Below, piece after piece: positions 20,951 through 34,357 of a stretch of 64,000 nt of DNA. Below the pieces are notes generated by a model. The model was not told where the DNA came from. It worked only from the letters and a program-made list of their open reading frames with translations, and searched no databases. Source of the stretch: Thelephora terrestris (taxonomy: Eukaryota > Basidiomycota > Agaricomycetes > Thelephorales > Thelephoraceae). The translations under genes and the position numbers were made by a program. Within the stretch, counting starts at the first letter, position 1. Each line of letters begins with the position of its first letter. Location of the stretch: positions 496,001 through 560,000 of the forward strand of contig WIUZ02000013.1 of assembly GCA_015956445.1 (NCBI GenBank). The letters run 5' to 3'.

Positions 20951-21811
20951 ATGGGTGAGCAAATGTTCGATTTTCTATGGAGACGATGCTCATTCGTGTT
21001 CAGTTCGATACGCCGCTGCCACTCTCGCATTAAACCCTGAAAAAAGTCAGTCGAGTTATCGTTATCCAAGGCAATTGGACTGAACCAGATGATTATCTGC
21101 GATCAGCCTCACGCGCGCGAGGAGAATACCTGCGCACTCACTTCAAGAACATGCGGGAAGTTGCTGCTGCTCTCCGAGGTAAGTTTCCGTAGCGCTGCGT
21201 GGTCGCGAGAGACTGAATACCACTGCTTTTACAGGCCTGAAGTTGACCAAGGCTTATAGTTACCTCGGAGACGTAAAGGAGCACAAGCAGGTCATTCCTT
21301 TCCGGCGTTTCAATGGTGGTGTTGGTCGTGCTTCACAGGCCAAACAATTCGGCGCCACTCAGGGTGAGTTTTCCGGTTGTATATCAATCCAAACATGCTA
21401 CTGAACGCACCGCCATAAATTCTAGGTCGCTGGCCGGAAAAATCTGTCAAATTCATCCTCAGGCTGTTAAAGAACGCTGAGGCTAACGCTGACTCGAAGA
21501 GTCTCGATCCCGAGGAGCTGTACATCAAAAACATCGTTGTCCAACAAGCCCCCGTATGTTGTTTGGATTCGCCTCGGAATCAGGTTTACTGATTCCACCG
21601 TTTCGATTAGAAAACCCGGAGAAGGACATACCGAGCTCACGGTCGCATCAACCCGTACCAAGGACATCCCTGCCACGTAGAGGTCATTCTATCCGTCGGT
21701 GACGAGGAGGTCGAGAGGAGCAAGGACCTGGACGGCGAGGAAGGGTCGAGGCTGGTCGGCCTGAACAGGCGACAAGTTGCTCGGAAGAGAATCGAAGCCG
21801 CGCGGGTATAA
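20951..21811 (+). CDS. RPL17: 60S ribosomal protein uL22 (L17)
   Basis: This protein of the large subunit lines the exit tunnel. Six exons: 20951-20954 (ATGG only), 21004 to about 21056, 21107-21178, 21235-21363, 21426-21553 and 21611-21811. The spliced protein begins [20 protein letters not shown] and contains [50 protein letters not shown] and [15 protein letters not shown], all typical of the family, with a usual-length C-terminus. The tiny first exon and phase-1 junctions at Gly codons are common in fungal ribosomal protein genes. It is an ordinary intact housekeeping gene. Confidence 0.95.
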
Positions 21812-22178
21812 CCGGCGGCCGGTAGTCACGCGTCGCTCTTGTGACTGTTCAGTCGTACTTGTTTTTCGGTAGGCATTGAGAATGGTATCACTTCGAAAGT
21901 ACCTGTGTACTCGTACGACAAAATCGCAGTGTATGGCCGATTTAGTTCTGAACGGAAATTCACTTTTAGAGTCTTAGTGCAGTGATGGCCGCTTGATGAC
22001 CGCGGGAATCGCTTGGGTGAAGGGAACCCGAGGAACCCGAGACGGTGGATTCATTGACCGTATTGATTACCCTCCGCAGCTGACTCACCGGGGGCCATCC
22101 TACCAATGCTTTTACTATTTAACGAGCCAAGTCGAACTTGCCTCCGCCCATCCACTCATTCCCCCATCCCACCCTGCG
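21812..22178. other. Intergenic, uL22 to ABC transporter
   Basis: This is a 367-bp spacer holding the 3' region of uL22 and the promoter of the transporter. A short direct repeat GGAACCCGA occurs near 22023. Nothing else is seen. Confidence 0.4.
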
Positions 22179-25100
22179 ATGAGTTCGTCCAGGGAGAAAC
22201 CCCGTCGCGGCTTTTTCACCAAGAAGTCCCCCAACTCCGCCAGTGGATTGGATGCCTCCGAGGCGAAGGGGTCCGGCGAACAGGATGCCATAGACACCGT
22301 CCCAACCCCCAAGGTCGACCAGGTCCCTCCAGTAGGATTCACAGAACTCTTCCGGTACGTTGTTGCTCGTCCTGCTCCTCCGTAACCTTCGTAGTTGACC
22401 TCGTCCTCCCTAGATTCTCAACTTGGACTGAGATCTCCTTCGATATCATTGGTCTGTTTTGTGCGGTTGGTGCAGGTGCTGCCCAGGTGAGTTTTGCATT
22501 TCTACTCCATGTGTTACAATGCTCACGTTTCTCTCCCAACAGCCGTTGATGAGCTTGATCTTTGGTAAACTCACTCAGGACTTCGTCAACTTCGAAATCA
22601 TTCGTGCCCAGGCCGAGCAGGGACTTGCGGACGGTATTTCTGCCCTCCCAGAGGCTCAAGCGAATTTCAGGAAGGACGCTTCTTTGGATGCCTCCTACCT
22701 CGTTTACATTGGTATTGTGCTTCCCTTAATTAATTTCCGACGACTGTTGTACCCTAATTCTCTTCACAGGTGTTGGCATGCTCGTATCGAACATGGTCTT
22801 CATGAGTATTTGGTCTCACACTTCTGAAATCGGCGCCAGGCGCCTCCGCGAAAAGTACTTCGCCTCTATTCTCCGCCAGGATGTCGCCTTTTTCGATAAT
22901 GTTGGTCCTGGTGAGATCGCTACCAGGATCGAGACAGACACACGTGGGCACTTCCCGCGCATCTTGGCGTTCTTTGGTTTTTAATTTTGTGCTTTTAGAT
23001 CTCTTCCAGCGAGGTATATCCGAGAAGGTCCCTTTCGCCACAAGTTTCTTTGCGGCTTTCGTCACCGGTTTCGTCCTCGCCTTTATCAGGCAATGGAAAC
23101 TCGCGCTCGCCATGTCCTCCATCATCCCCATGATTTCGATCACTTTTGGCCTCATGAACAAGTTCATTTCCAAGTACATGCAGGAATCTCTCAAGTGCGT
23201 TGGCGAGGGAGGATCCATCGCTGAGGAGGTCATCTCTACCATCCGGACTAGTCACGCCTTTGGATCCCAGAATGTGTTGCACGCGCTGTACCACAACTAC
23301 GTCCTGAGGGCTAAGGTGGTAGACCTCAAGTCTGCTGTCTGGCAGGGCAGCTCCCTCGGTGTCATGTTCTTCGCTATTTATGCCTCCTATGCACTCGCAT
23401 TCCAGTTCGGTACCACTCTCATCAATTCGGGGCAAGGTGCGGATTCTGTAGATCTTTCTGTGATTTTGACACTGACTCATCCCTATCAGCTACGGCTGGA
23501 GAGATTGTCAACGTCGTCATTGCTATTCTCATTGGTGCTTTCTCATTGGGGCTAGCGGCACCCGAGGTTCAGGCTATCGCACACGCGCGCGCAGCTGCTG
23601 CCAAGCTTTACGCCACCATTGATCGTGTCCCCACCATTGACTCTGCCGATCCAGGAGGGCTGAAGCCCGAGAGTTGTGACGGTCACATCACCCTAGAGAA
23701 TGTTCAATTCACGTACCCTTCTCGACCCAACGTCCCGATCGTTAAGGATCTTTCACTCACCATCCAGGCCGGATCCACGGTTGCCTTGGTTGGCGCATCT
23801 GGATCTGGCAAGTCTACGATCATTTCTTTGGTCGAGAGGTTCTATGACCCGCTGTCTGGGGCCGTTCGCTTGGATGGCATCAATGTTAAGGAACTCAATG
23901 TAAAGTGGCTGCGCAGCCAGATTGGTCTCGTATCTCAGGAACCCGTCCTTTTTGCCACCAGCATCAAGAACAACGTCGCCCACGGTCTCGTTGGAACCCA
24001 ATGGGAGAACATTCCCGAGGAAGAGAAGTTCGCTTTAATCAAGGAAGCTTGCATCAAGGCCAACGCTGATGGATTTGTGTCGAAGCTGCCAAACGGATAC
24101 GACACCCTGGTTGGAGAGCGTGGTTTCTTGTTATCCGGCGGACAGAAGCAACGGATCGCCATTGCTCGTGCCATCGTTTCTGATCCTCGTATCCTTCTCC
24201 TTGACGAAGCAACCAGTGCTTTGGACACTCAGTCCGAGGGTATTGTGCAAAACGCTTTGGATAAGGCTTCTAGGGGTAAATTAATCTTGCCTTCTCCTTT
24301 CGCAATTGCCACTGACTGACATTTTCAGGACGTACTACCATTACCATCGCTCACCGTCTTTCCACCATCAAGGATGCCAATTGCATTCACGTTATGGGCG
24401 AGGGTCTCATTATAGAAAGCGGAACTCACCAGGAACTTCTCCGTAAAAATGGGCCCTATGCACGCCTCGTTGCCGCTCAGAGACTGAAGGAGTCCCAAGC
24501 CGATGACGATGTTTCCGAAAGTTCTACAGTTGACGATGTGGAAGACATGGAGAAGGTTGCCCGCGAGGAGACTCCACATAGGCGTGGTGGCAGTACCCGC
24601 TCACTGGCCTCCGAAGTCATCGAGAAGAACAGGAAACAAGAACAAGGGCAAGAGAAGCATTACAGCATGTTCTACCTCTTCAAGCGCATCGGATCGCTCA
24701 ATCCCGCCGGCTACAAGCAGTACTTCATCGGCTCATGCGCAGCGATCTGCACTGGCATGGTCTACCCCGCGTTTGGAATTGTCTACGCCAAGTCTCTTGC
24801 CGGATTCTCCCTTGAAGACCCCCACGCACGCCGCCAAGCTGGTGATCGCAATGCTCTTTGGTTGTTCATTATCGCCATCCTGTCCGCCGCCTCGATCTCT
24901 CTCCAGAACTGGATGTTCAACCACGCCGCCGCCCAATTGTCGTCTGTTCTCCGTACCAGATCTTTCAAGGCCATTCTTTCTCAAGACATCGAGTTTTTCG
25001 ACAAAGAGGAGAACAGCACTGGAACACTTACGACTGGTTTGTCTGACAGTCCGCAGAAGATGTCCGGTCTCGCTGGAATCACTTTGGGAGCGTAAGCGTT

Positions 25101-26739
25101 GATATGGCACCTTGGCATGTTTCATCGAAGGCTGACATGAGGATTATAGTATCGTTCAGTCTATTGCTACCATCGTGGGTGGTTCCGTCATCGGTCTCGT
25201 GTTCGCGTGGAAGCTCTCCCTCGTTGGAATCGGTACGTGAACACGTTTTCAGCCTTGCTGCCGATAAACCCTGACGCGGTGCAATTTTGTAGCTTGTTAT
25301 CCGCTTGTTATTTCCGCAGGATACATTCGGTTGCGCGTAGTTATTCTCAAGGATCAGACGAACCAGAAGGCCCATGCCTCCTCAGCGCATCTTGCCTGTG
25401 AAGCGGCTGGAGCGATCAAGACCGTGGCTTCTCTTGGACGTGAAGAGGATTGCTGTCGGCAATATTCCGTTTCGTTGGAAGAGCCCCTTCGACACACCAG
25501 TAAGGGTGGCATGTTGAACGTCTTTATCTACGCTTTGTCCCAGTCGATGGGCTTCTGGGTCATCGCCTTGATCTTTTGGTATGGCGCGCAATTGGTCTCC
25601 AGGCTTGAGTTGCCGATGTTCAACTTCTTTGTATCATTGATGGTGAGTTGATCGATCTCTGACTTGATCATGCACTAAATCAAATGGGACTAGAGTACCA
25701 CATTCGGTGCCATCCAGGCTGGAAACGTTTTCATGTTCGTCCCGGATATCTCCTCTGCTCGCGGTGCAGCCGTCAAAGTCATTGAACTCCTGGATTCCAA
25801 GCCCGAAATCGATGCCGATTCGGACGAAGGTATTATTCCCGATAACGTCGTTGGGCGCATTCGTTTCGACGGCATCCACTTCCGCTATCCCACTCGCCTT
25901 GGTGTCCGTGTCCTTCGCGATCTTTCCCTCACCGTGGAGCCTGGATCCTTCGTCGCCATTGTCGGACCATCCGGTTCAGGAAAATCGACCACGATTCAAC
26001 TCGTAGAGAGATTCTACGACCCTCTGGCTGGAGATATTTACGTGAGTGTTTTTCGATGATGAAATGTCACGGGACAGTGGCTAATCTGCAATCACAGCTT
26101 GATGACACAAAGATCACGGAACTAAACGTCAGAGAGTATCGAAAACACCTAGCCTTGGTGTCTCAGGAACCAACTCTGTACGATGGAACGATCAGGTTCA
26201 ATGTTCTCCTAGGCGCTACAAAGCCGATGGAAGAAGTTTCACAAGAAGAGATCGAAAAGGCTTGTGCTGATGCGAACATTCTTGGGTTCATCAACAGTCT
26301 GCCAGACGGCTTCGAGACCAAGGTCGGTGGAAAAGGATCGCAGCTCTCTGGTGGCCAGAAACGTAAGTTTCATTTTCGTTTGGAAACGTCATCGGGTTAC
26401 GATATCATGTGACGCTGATCTGCTTGGATCATTCCTTTTGTAGAACGAATTGCTATCGCTCGTGCTTTGCTGCGGAACCCCAAGGTGCTACTGTTGGACG
26501 AGGCCACATCTGCTTTAGATTCCCAATCCGAGAAGGTTGTACAAGCTGCGCTCGATATCGCTGCCAGGGGACGGACGACGATCGCCATCGCCCATAGATT
26601 ATCGACGATCCAGAACGCCGATTGCATATATTTCATCACCGAAGGCGCCGTCTCCGAACACGGCACGCACGAGGAGCTGTTGGCTCTGAGGGGCGGATAC
26701 TACGAATATGTTCAGTTGCAGGACTTGAGTGGAAAGTAA
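22179..26739 (+). CDS. Full-length ABCB-type (MDR/Pmd1-like) ABC transporter
   Basis: This is an ATP-driven exporter in the plasma membrane, of the family of human P-glycoprotein and fission yeast Pmd1 (drug and toxin efflux, in some members lipid or peptide export). The layout is two repeats of membrane domain plus nucleotide-binding domain, with about a dozen short introns. The start [13 protein letters not shown] gives a cytosolic head. NBD1 has Walker [10 protein letters not shown] (near 23800), signature LSGGQKQR (near 24140) and Walker [13 protein letters not shown] (near 24200). The linker is acidic ([18 protein letters not shown]). NBD2 has Walker [10 protein letters not shown] (near 25970), signature LSGGQK split by an intron at about 26365, and [14 protein letters not shown] (near 26490). 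Both ATP sites look catalytically complete. The substrate cannot be told from sequence. Confidence 0.93.
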
Positions 26740-27197
26740 AGTCTTACCGTTATCTCTGTGTTCAGTTTATCTTGTGCATCGGGTTGGCGTTTTTTTAATT
26801 TTTATAGCCTGACCCTCGTTTGACCTTCGTTCTATTGGCTTACTTGCATTGATTATTCTCTTGACCTGCGCCCGTGCTTTCCTGGGCTGCTTAATTTTCG
26901 GTTTTCGGTTTTATCCAACTAACTAGAACTCACGGAGCACATGTACCTACGCTTTTACGCATAGACTGACCACGCCGATATCCTTATTTGTGCATACAAC
27001 CTCCAATGACATTGAACTCTTGTAACTTGCCAGTTGCCTAGTGAACTTGATGTGGGAAAGTGGCGGTGATGATTGATCCGGGGCTGCCGACCGGGATCAG
27101 GCGTGGGTTGCACGCGGCAAGGGTAATCGCTGGCTTGCCTTAACTGACGACAACTCTTTCTTCGACCAATCCAACCCTCTTCCTTTCCACTTCTACA
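26740..27197. other. Intergenic, ABC transporter to VAP gene
   Basis: This 458-bp spacer begins with a T-rich 3' region and has a CT-rich leader just before the VAP start. No gene is seen. Confidence 0.4.
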
Positions 27198-28514
27198 ATG
27201 TCGGTCTCCCTTCAGCCTTCCAGCACTCTCGGCTTTCCTAGTACGTACTTGCAACTTTTTTCTTCACGCGCCTTCGCCCTCTCATCAAAAACCAACTCCC
27301 CGGTTTTTAGGGCCGCTTACTCAGACTGTAAAACGCTCTCTTACGATCTCAAATAACAATGTCCAACCTGTGGCGTTCAAAGTTAAGACCACAGCTCCCA
27401 AGGTCCGTCTCCATCAGCGGGTTCTCTGCGCTCGACTCGGGGACCCTTATCGACTTCTTATGGTCCTTAGCTGTACTGTGTACGGCCGAATTCAGGTCGG
27501 GTGGAGCCTGGGCAGAGCGTTGAAGTCCAAGGTCAGTTGTGTGCTTCGTTGGAGCGCGCCACACATTCTCAACGGGGCGGTCTGTATTGTGTGGCGGGGC
27601 ACTAGTCATGCTACAGGCCATGAAGGAAGAACCACCGTTGGCGGCCAAATGCAAGGACAAGTTTCTGATCCAAAGCACGACTATCACGCCCGAAAAGGAG
27701 ACTCTGTCTCTCACCGATATCGTGAGCCCCAATTCTCTTCCGTTTCTCGCAAGCTGTCATTTGCCTTACTGACATCTGGACTTCCCTTCTCGTTTTGCGC
27801 AACGTTCCCGTTTACGTGATGACGACATAGTGGAACACTACCGATGGTGACACTCATTCGCAAAAGATAAGAGTCACCTATTTGCCGCCCGAAGGGACGA
27901 ACATTCCAGAGGAAGAAGAGCCGGCACCTGTGCCACCGGCCCAACCGTCAGGGTACAACCCTCCCGAGGTGAGTGATCATATGTCGCGTGAAACACGTCT
28001 TGTTGTGTAGCGCTCACTAACTCGGTTCTGCTCCTCGTTTCATCTCGCCTAACGACAGCAATACCACACCACACATGTGATCAACGGTCGCAGCGCACTG
28101 CCCATTCCAGACTTTGACGACACCCGAGACCACGCATCTTTCGAAGAAACGAACGAGGACGCGGACCCAGCACCAGTCGTGAACGTCGCCGTCCATCATG
28201 CGCCACCACCCCGTCAGCAAACACCTCAGCCTTCTCGGGAGCACGACCTCGATGAGAAGCTAGGCGAGGCGACGGCGGAGATCAATAGGCTGAGAGCTTT
28301 ACTAGCTGACATGCCAAAGCCAGAATCCAAGGAAGAATCCCGCAGCGAGCCAAGTGGTGTGAGACGAAGACACAGGTCTCCCTCTACGGTAACAGGAACA
28401 GAAACTGAAGTCAGCAGCTACGTCGATGAGCCCTATCAACCCGAGGGCGTTCCCCTGCAAATCGTCATCATCATTGCCCTCGGGGTGTTCGTCACCACCT
28501 ATCTCTTTTTCTAG
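27198..28514 (+). CDS. SCS2: VAP/Scs2-like ER membrane protein with MSP domain
   Basis: VAP proteins sit in the ER by a C-terminal tail anchor and bind FFAT motifs of lipid-transfer proteins at membrane contact sites. The start MSVSLQPSSTLGFP leads directly into the MSP beta-sandwich (VKRSLTISNNNVQPVAFKVK, then KFLIQSTTITPEKE), spread over four or more exons. After it come a Pro/Glu-rich linker, a short coiled coil (DEKLGEATAEINRLRALLAD), a basic segment (RRRHRSP) and a single terminal membrane helix IVIIIALGVFVTTYLFF ending at the stop. That order is the usual one for the family. The gene looks intact. Confidence 0.92.
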
Positions 28515-28960
28515 GTTTTTTTATCCGGACCTGCCACCTTTCCATGTTCATTCTCTCGATTCTTTTTATTTTTTTCTTACGCGTTCACTATCCATGTTTG
28601 ATCTCTATCATACCTCGCGTACCGTATGGTTTATGAAAGCCGCGAGGGTGTATTTACTCATCCCTGTCCCGATATTATACTTGCTGTTCCGTTTTCCATT
28701 CCTCGATTTTCTATAGTTCTTGTGATTATCTCACACGGCTCTCCATGCCGTCACGAAACAGAGATGACATATTTCATGGACAACGGACCATGACGGTGAG
28801 ATAACAGATATCATATAATATATCGATTACCTGAGGCCACGAGGGCGAGGGACGCGGAATTAAATCCGTGCGGTCAGTGGTGTCGTATCCCTGTTGTCGT
28901 CAACTGGCGTCATACATAAAGCGGCCTGGTTCGAACGCGGTAAGTTGTGCGAGTTTCACC
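28515..28960. other. Intergenic, VAP gene to DPP5
   Basis: This 446-bp spacer is T-rich after the VAP stop. No gene is seen. Confidence 0.4.
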
Positions 28961-31900
28961 ATGACCGTCGTGTCGTGGATTCTCTTAATCGCGCTGCCCA
29001 GCCTCGTCTGCGCCCTCTCCGACACTCAAATCCCGTTTCACAACCCCGCGGATAACATCATGGTCGCACATGGTACCAAGCCTGCCTTTAGGTTTAAGGA
29101 AGGATCGGACGTGTTCACGCCGAAGGACCTCGTTGAGTTGTCCAGACCCGGACCTGGTGTAGCGAATGTTCCTGGCGATCTCGTCCTCGTGTCCGTGTCC
29201 AAGTATTCGTTTGCAGACAACAAGTACGTCCGCGTTTCGTACATTGCTTATCCGGTTCATTCTCCCCAACCCTGACGCGTGCGTCCGGGGTGACGTGTAC
29301 GTGCTCTTGCCGCCCGATGTTCGCGCAACCACAGATATCAGGACATGAGGAGATGTGTCGAGAAACACGTTCTCTTTCTCGATCTTGCCGGATGCTGACC
29401 GCTTGATTTTCCATCATCGTGTAGGAACAACAAGGCGATCTATATTGCGCCCGTCGAAGTGACCGTGGAACCGTTGGAGATTCAGCTTACCAAGGGCGGT
29501 CAAGCGTTCTGGTTGGCTCCTCGTGTCATCGCACACGTTGTCTCCAACGAACAAACGAAGGTTCAAGACATCTACGCGATCTCTGTCGAATTCGAAACCG
29601 AATCATCGTCCGATAAGGCCAGGATCGCTACGCCAGACCCTCCGGTCCTGATCGGATCGTTCCCCACCTCGACGTCCGACAACTTCCGGTACATTCCCGA
29701 GTCTGGCGTCCTCGTGTTTTCGGATTCGGTCTACGAGGATGGTGAGTTGAAGGCGGTCAAGGAGGGGGATGAGCTTTGGGAGGGTAGGGGAAACACGGCC
29801 TTTGTTTATGATGAGACTTATGTCCGTCATTGGGATACCTACCGGGGACCGAAGCATTTGTCTTTGTTCTCTGTGAAGCTTGCTCAGCAGAACGGCATCT
29901 GGTCTTTGGGAGAGGATTTTATCAATTTGCTCGATGGAACGAAGCATGTAGGTGCTCGTGCGCCTCAATCATGTGTTCTGTTGATGGGACGTGGCTACTT
30001 TCTAGAGCTCTCCCGTCGAACCGTTTGGAGGGAAGGACGATTTTGATGTCTCCAAGACTCATGTTGTGTATACCACGTTGGACCCTGAGCTGCCTCGTGC
30101 ATGGCACACCAAGCAGAACGTGAGTTCGTTTAATCTCGTCTTTGCTTTTGATGACTAATCGGATGCAAAGGTCTACGTCGTCGATCTAGAGGGTAAGAAT
30201 CGTAAGGAAGTCACCTCTGGGAAACAAGGTGCCACCCATACCCCGGTCTTCAGCCACGGTGGCACCAAGGTCGCCTGGACTGAGCTCGCTCAGGACGGGT
30301 ACGAGTCTGATCGCGCTGTCATTGTCGTCTATGACTTGAAGAAGGATGAATCGTACAAACTGGCACCCCATTGGGATAGGTCCCCGGCCTCTCTTTCTGT
30401 GCGGTGTATGCGTTTGTTTCTCACGTGTTGGAACTCACGTGCTACTGTAGTTCTCCGAGGACGACAAGTACATCTATTTCACTGCCGGAAGTGAGGCTCG
30501 CGTCAAGGTCTTCGTCCTCCCGGTCCCGGATTCTAAGCCCGGTCCCGACAAGAAATCCGTGTCGCCATTCAAACTCACCGATCAGCACTCGACCAATACG
30601 ATCCAGCCCTTACCCGGCGGGCGTCTCTTGTATTCACAGACCGCCTTCACGAAGCCAAACGATGTCTACGTCATCCGTGGACTCGATCAACTCCCCTTAT
30701 CTTACGATTCCTGGAACCACGACACCAAGGACCTCAGCGCTCAGTCCTTCAGGGTAAGCCAGCTTACGAAGTTCACTGAGGAGGAGTTGAAGGGTAAAAC
30801 CCTTGATGCTGGGGAGGAATTCCACTTCCACGGCGCGGAGAAGGAGATTCAAGGTTGGATTTTGAAGCCGAAGGGGTATAGCAAGGATGATAGGAAGAAG
30901 TGGGCCCCGCTTTTGTTGATTCATGGTGGTCCTCAGGGTGCTTGGGAGGACGGGTGGTCGACGAGGTGGAACCCGAATGGTATGTCCTGGATGCATTGCT
31001 AAAGAGATCACAGGAAACTGACATGGACATGGGACATACAGTGTTTGCTCAACAGGGATACTTTGTCATCGCTATCAACCCCACCGGTTCGACCACCTTT
31101 GGACAAGGTAATTTTCCCCCACATTCTTCCTCCATTATGGCTAGTTCACTCCGATGGGGTTCTCAGAGCTCACGGACGCCATCGCGGAAGACTGGGGCGG
31201 AAAGCCGTTTGTCGATCTCCGAAAGGGATGGCAATATATCCTCGACAACTACCCTCAGGTTTGAACGCTCGCTTCTCAGCCGTTTTTGGTTGTTTAACTG
31301 GGTCCTACAGATTGACAAGGATCGCGCCGTTGCCGCTGGCGCGAGTTATGGAGGATATGCTATCAAGTACGTCTTTTCGTAGGTCTAAGGGATGGTGATT
31401 AGAGGCGCTCTTAGTTGGATTCAGAGTAACCCCGACTTTGGCTTTGGATTCAAGGCTCTCGTTTGCCACGATGGGGTAAGTGGCGATCAAGCGGCCCCAA
31501 ATCAAGAACTAACCCAGAGCACCCATAGGTCTTTGACTCGCAGTATAACGGATACTCCACCGATGAACTCTTCTTCGTGAGTCCCTGATCCGACGGCAAA
31601 CTTCAGCGTGGTCGCTCACATTTGACCCAAGTTTAATCACGAATTCGGTGGGCAACCATGGACAAACCACACCCGGGAACTCACCCAAAAGTTCGTATTT
31701 TATCTCACTCGTATCGTACCCTGAGAATCCCCACCTCCTGCCCACGCAGGTTCAGTCCATCAAATCACGTTCACAAGTGGTCCACTCCCGAGTTGATCAT
31801 CCATGGAAGCAAGGATTATCGCCTTCCAGAAACCGATGGTATCGCCGCCTTCCATGCTTTGCAACAGTGCGCTCTTATTCCATTTCATTGTTTTCCCCTG

Positions 31901-32065
31901 GCGCTGATAACGTGACCGTGATGACACAGGCGAGGTGTTCCAAGCCGCTTGGTGATTTTCCCGGATGAGAACCATTGGGTTCTGAACCACGGAAACAGCC
32001 TCAAGTGGCATTACGAAGTCCTCCGGTGGTTCAATCAGTTCGTCGGCGAGGATGACGGAAATTAA
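28961..32065 (+). CDS. DPP5: Dipeptidyl-peptidase 5 (S9 family serine peptidase), secreted
   Basis: DPP5 removes N-terminal X-Ala and similar dipeptides and in fungi is secreted. The start MTVVSWILLIALPSLVCA is a clear signal peptide. The N-terminal half is a beta-propeller (for example SFSEDDKYIYFTAGSEARVK); the C-terminal half is an alpha/beta-hydrolase with LLIHGGPQGAWEDGW (near 30920), nucleophile Ser in GASYGGYA (near 31345), Asp in HGSKDYRLPET (near 31810) and His in DENHWVLNHGNS (near 31980), so the triad is complete. It is split by about ten short introns, some of them close to catalytic motifs. Length and order match fungal DPP V. The likely role is nutrient peptide release outside the cell. 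Confidence 0.93.
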
Positions 32066-32724
32066 GAACGCCCGTTTGATGTTGCTCTTTTGACGAACGG
32101 AGAACGCTCGGTCCGGAATGAGGAGCTTGGACTTTTGTACACAAATTCTGAATAAATATCATCTCCCCGCAACCAAAGTACCTAGAGCACCTGGGTGATG
32201 AAGCTGATCCCTTTGGGAAATCCCGAGGGCGGAAACCGTGGAAGAAGCGCTCGCCCTTCACCCGAGGACTCTCGATCACTTCAAGGACAACGCCCCTCCC
32301 GATGATGCCTAAGTTCGTACCCAGTGGACGTTGGACCTCTGGGTTTCATTGTCGTGCAAGCCCGATTTGCGAGGTTCGAGGTGCCTCGTCCGCGACTTTG
32401 TCCACCATAGGCTAGACGTGCCTCTCACGTTCTTCCACCGAGTGATTTGACTGTCTAGCTGGCGGATGTGCCCCTTTGGTACGGGGACGGGCAGGACAAC
32501 CATCGCTTATGGAGACCACTCATCTACCCCTGGGTGGCGCACTTCCTTTGTGATACATTGTTCGCTCCTGAAGCCGTTTTTTCAACGCCACAGTCGGGGT
32601 CCAGCGTACAATGTGACCGAACCTATTGCCACGCAACTGGAAGCAACTGGGGACTGCTCAGTTATATAAAAACGCATGGGCTTGCATATTTCATCCTTAA
32701 TCCACCCGCAGACACCTCTCGGCC
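32066..32724. other. Intergenic, DPP5 to kinase A
   Basis: This is a 659-bp spacer. A TATATAA box at 32664-32670 lies 55 bp before the start of kinase A. No further gene is recognised. Confidence 0.45.
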
Positions 32725-34357
32725 ATGTCCCATATCTCGATATTCCAACCAGAAGAAGGTTTCATAAGCTCAAAGTCAACTCCCCTGCCACCCTCCTTTA
32801 TCGCGTTGAAGGAGGCGTGTGCCAGTTCTCAGACGTTGTTACCGAGTTTAGATGCATTTCTCAGGGGTACGGGACCCGAGACCCTAGCTAAGCTCATGGG
32901 ACCTGGAGCAACGGAGGTGGCAGATTTCTTTGACACGGTATGTGGACCAGACTTGACGATCATCTCGGGCTGCGGCTGACCAACCCTCCTACAGTTGATA
33001 ACGAACAAGTTGGGCGATGATCCCAAGTTGCGCAGGAGAACAATGCGCCTCTTACGGTCTCTGTGTGGGTCATGGGGACTGCTGCCTGCCTCGTACACAC
33101 TACAGGGGGAATTCACGGTCCAAGATTTTATACCATACGCCCGTGGAGGCTTCAGTTATGTGTGGCCTGCTACCATGGGAGACAAGAAGGTTGCAGTGAA
33201 GGTCATTATTACAGCCGACGCCAAGTTAAAGAAGGTAATTGTTGTGGTTCACCCAAATCCTCCGCACAAGGCTTACTTCACCTCTGTCCAGCAATTGTCT
33301 AAGGAGGCCATCCTCTGGAAACACTTTAAGCACCGAAATATCTTACCCCTTCTGGGCGTCTCCATCAAAATTAGTGGTAACAAAGCCAGGAACCCTTGCC
33401 TCGTGTCACCGTGGATGAAAAATGGTAGCATTTTTCTGTTTGCCAAACGGTACCCCTCTTTCAATCGGTTCAATTTGGCAAGTACTCCCCGCTTTTTATG
33501 CGACGGCGTGCTGACTTCTTACAGCTGATGGACGTATGCGACGGCCTCATTTACCTACATTCAGAGGGATTTACCCATGGAGATTTGAAAGGGGTTCGTC
33601 TTTGTCTGTTATTCTCCGTCCTGGTGCTCAGGTTTCCTGCTTTCCCACCCTAGGATAACGTGCTCATTGATGACGAGGAGAGAGCTGTTCTAGCGGACTT
33701 TGGTTTTGCAAGAATCGCACAAATATCCAACTGGAGCGATCCGGGAGGGACCCCAGCATATATGGCTCCAGAACTATTCAAGGCCGATCGATCAAGGTCT
33801 CAGCAACTCGAGAATGCGATCGACGTTTTCGCTCTCGGAACGCTCATTCATGAGGTACTATCTTGTTGCGTACTCGGATTTAGAAGTGCTTAGTACCCCG
33901 ACAGGTTCTCTCTGGGCAGAAGCCGTTTCATCATCGGAAGCCTGAGGTTATCAGGGCTCTCGCCATGGGTGGGAAAAGGCTTGAACTACCCTTGTGGACA
34001 TCGATTCCAAACCACTCCATCTGGGAGATGATAGAGAGATGTCGCACAAGTGAGCCAACAGAAAGACCGAAGCTATCCGACGTGCGTGGATGCTTGGCCA
34101 GCGCTTCTGCCGACCCACCGGAGGTGTGGCCATCGCCACCTACAAGCGATGATTCGCTTTGCGGTTCGTCCCCACAGGCCAAAACATTCGTCACAGGCAG
34201 CCCTTACCTGGCCTCATTCTCAACCGAACCTCCTGTAAATCAATACGCTTCCGCGACCGGCGAGGTCGGTATCACCTCAGCTAGTTCTCAGACCAGGTTG
34301 CCCTGTGGTTTGATTAGGGGGGGCAGTGAAAGGGGGAACGAGAGACGAGAACCTTGA
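32725..34357 (+). CDS. Kinase A, TKL-like protein kinase
   Basis: This is a multi-exon gene starting MSHISIFQPEEGF. An N-terminal helical region of about 110 residues (for example GATEVADFFDT, RRTMRLLRSLCGSWG) is shared with kinase B. The kinase domain then shows a glycine loop (YARGGFSYVW), the ATP lysine in VAVKVI, FKHRNILPLLGV, the catalytic loop HGDLKGDN, DFGFARIA, GTPAYMAPE and DVFALGTLIHE, so the core residues are present, with HGD in place of HRD as in many mushroom kinase expansions. The C-terminus is Ser/Pro-rich. Such kinases are often found in lineage-specific families; substrates are unknown. It is convergent with kinase B. Confidence 0.82.
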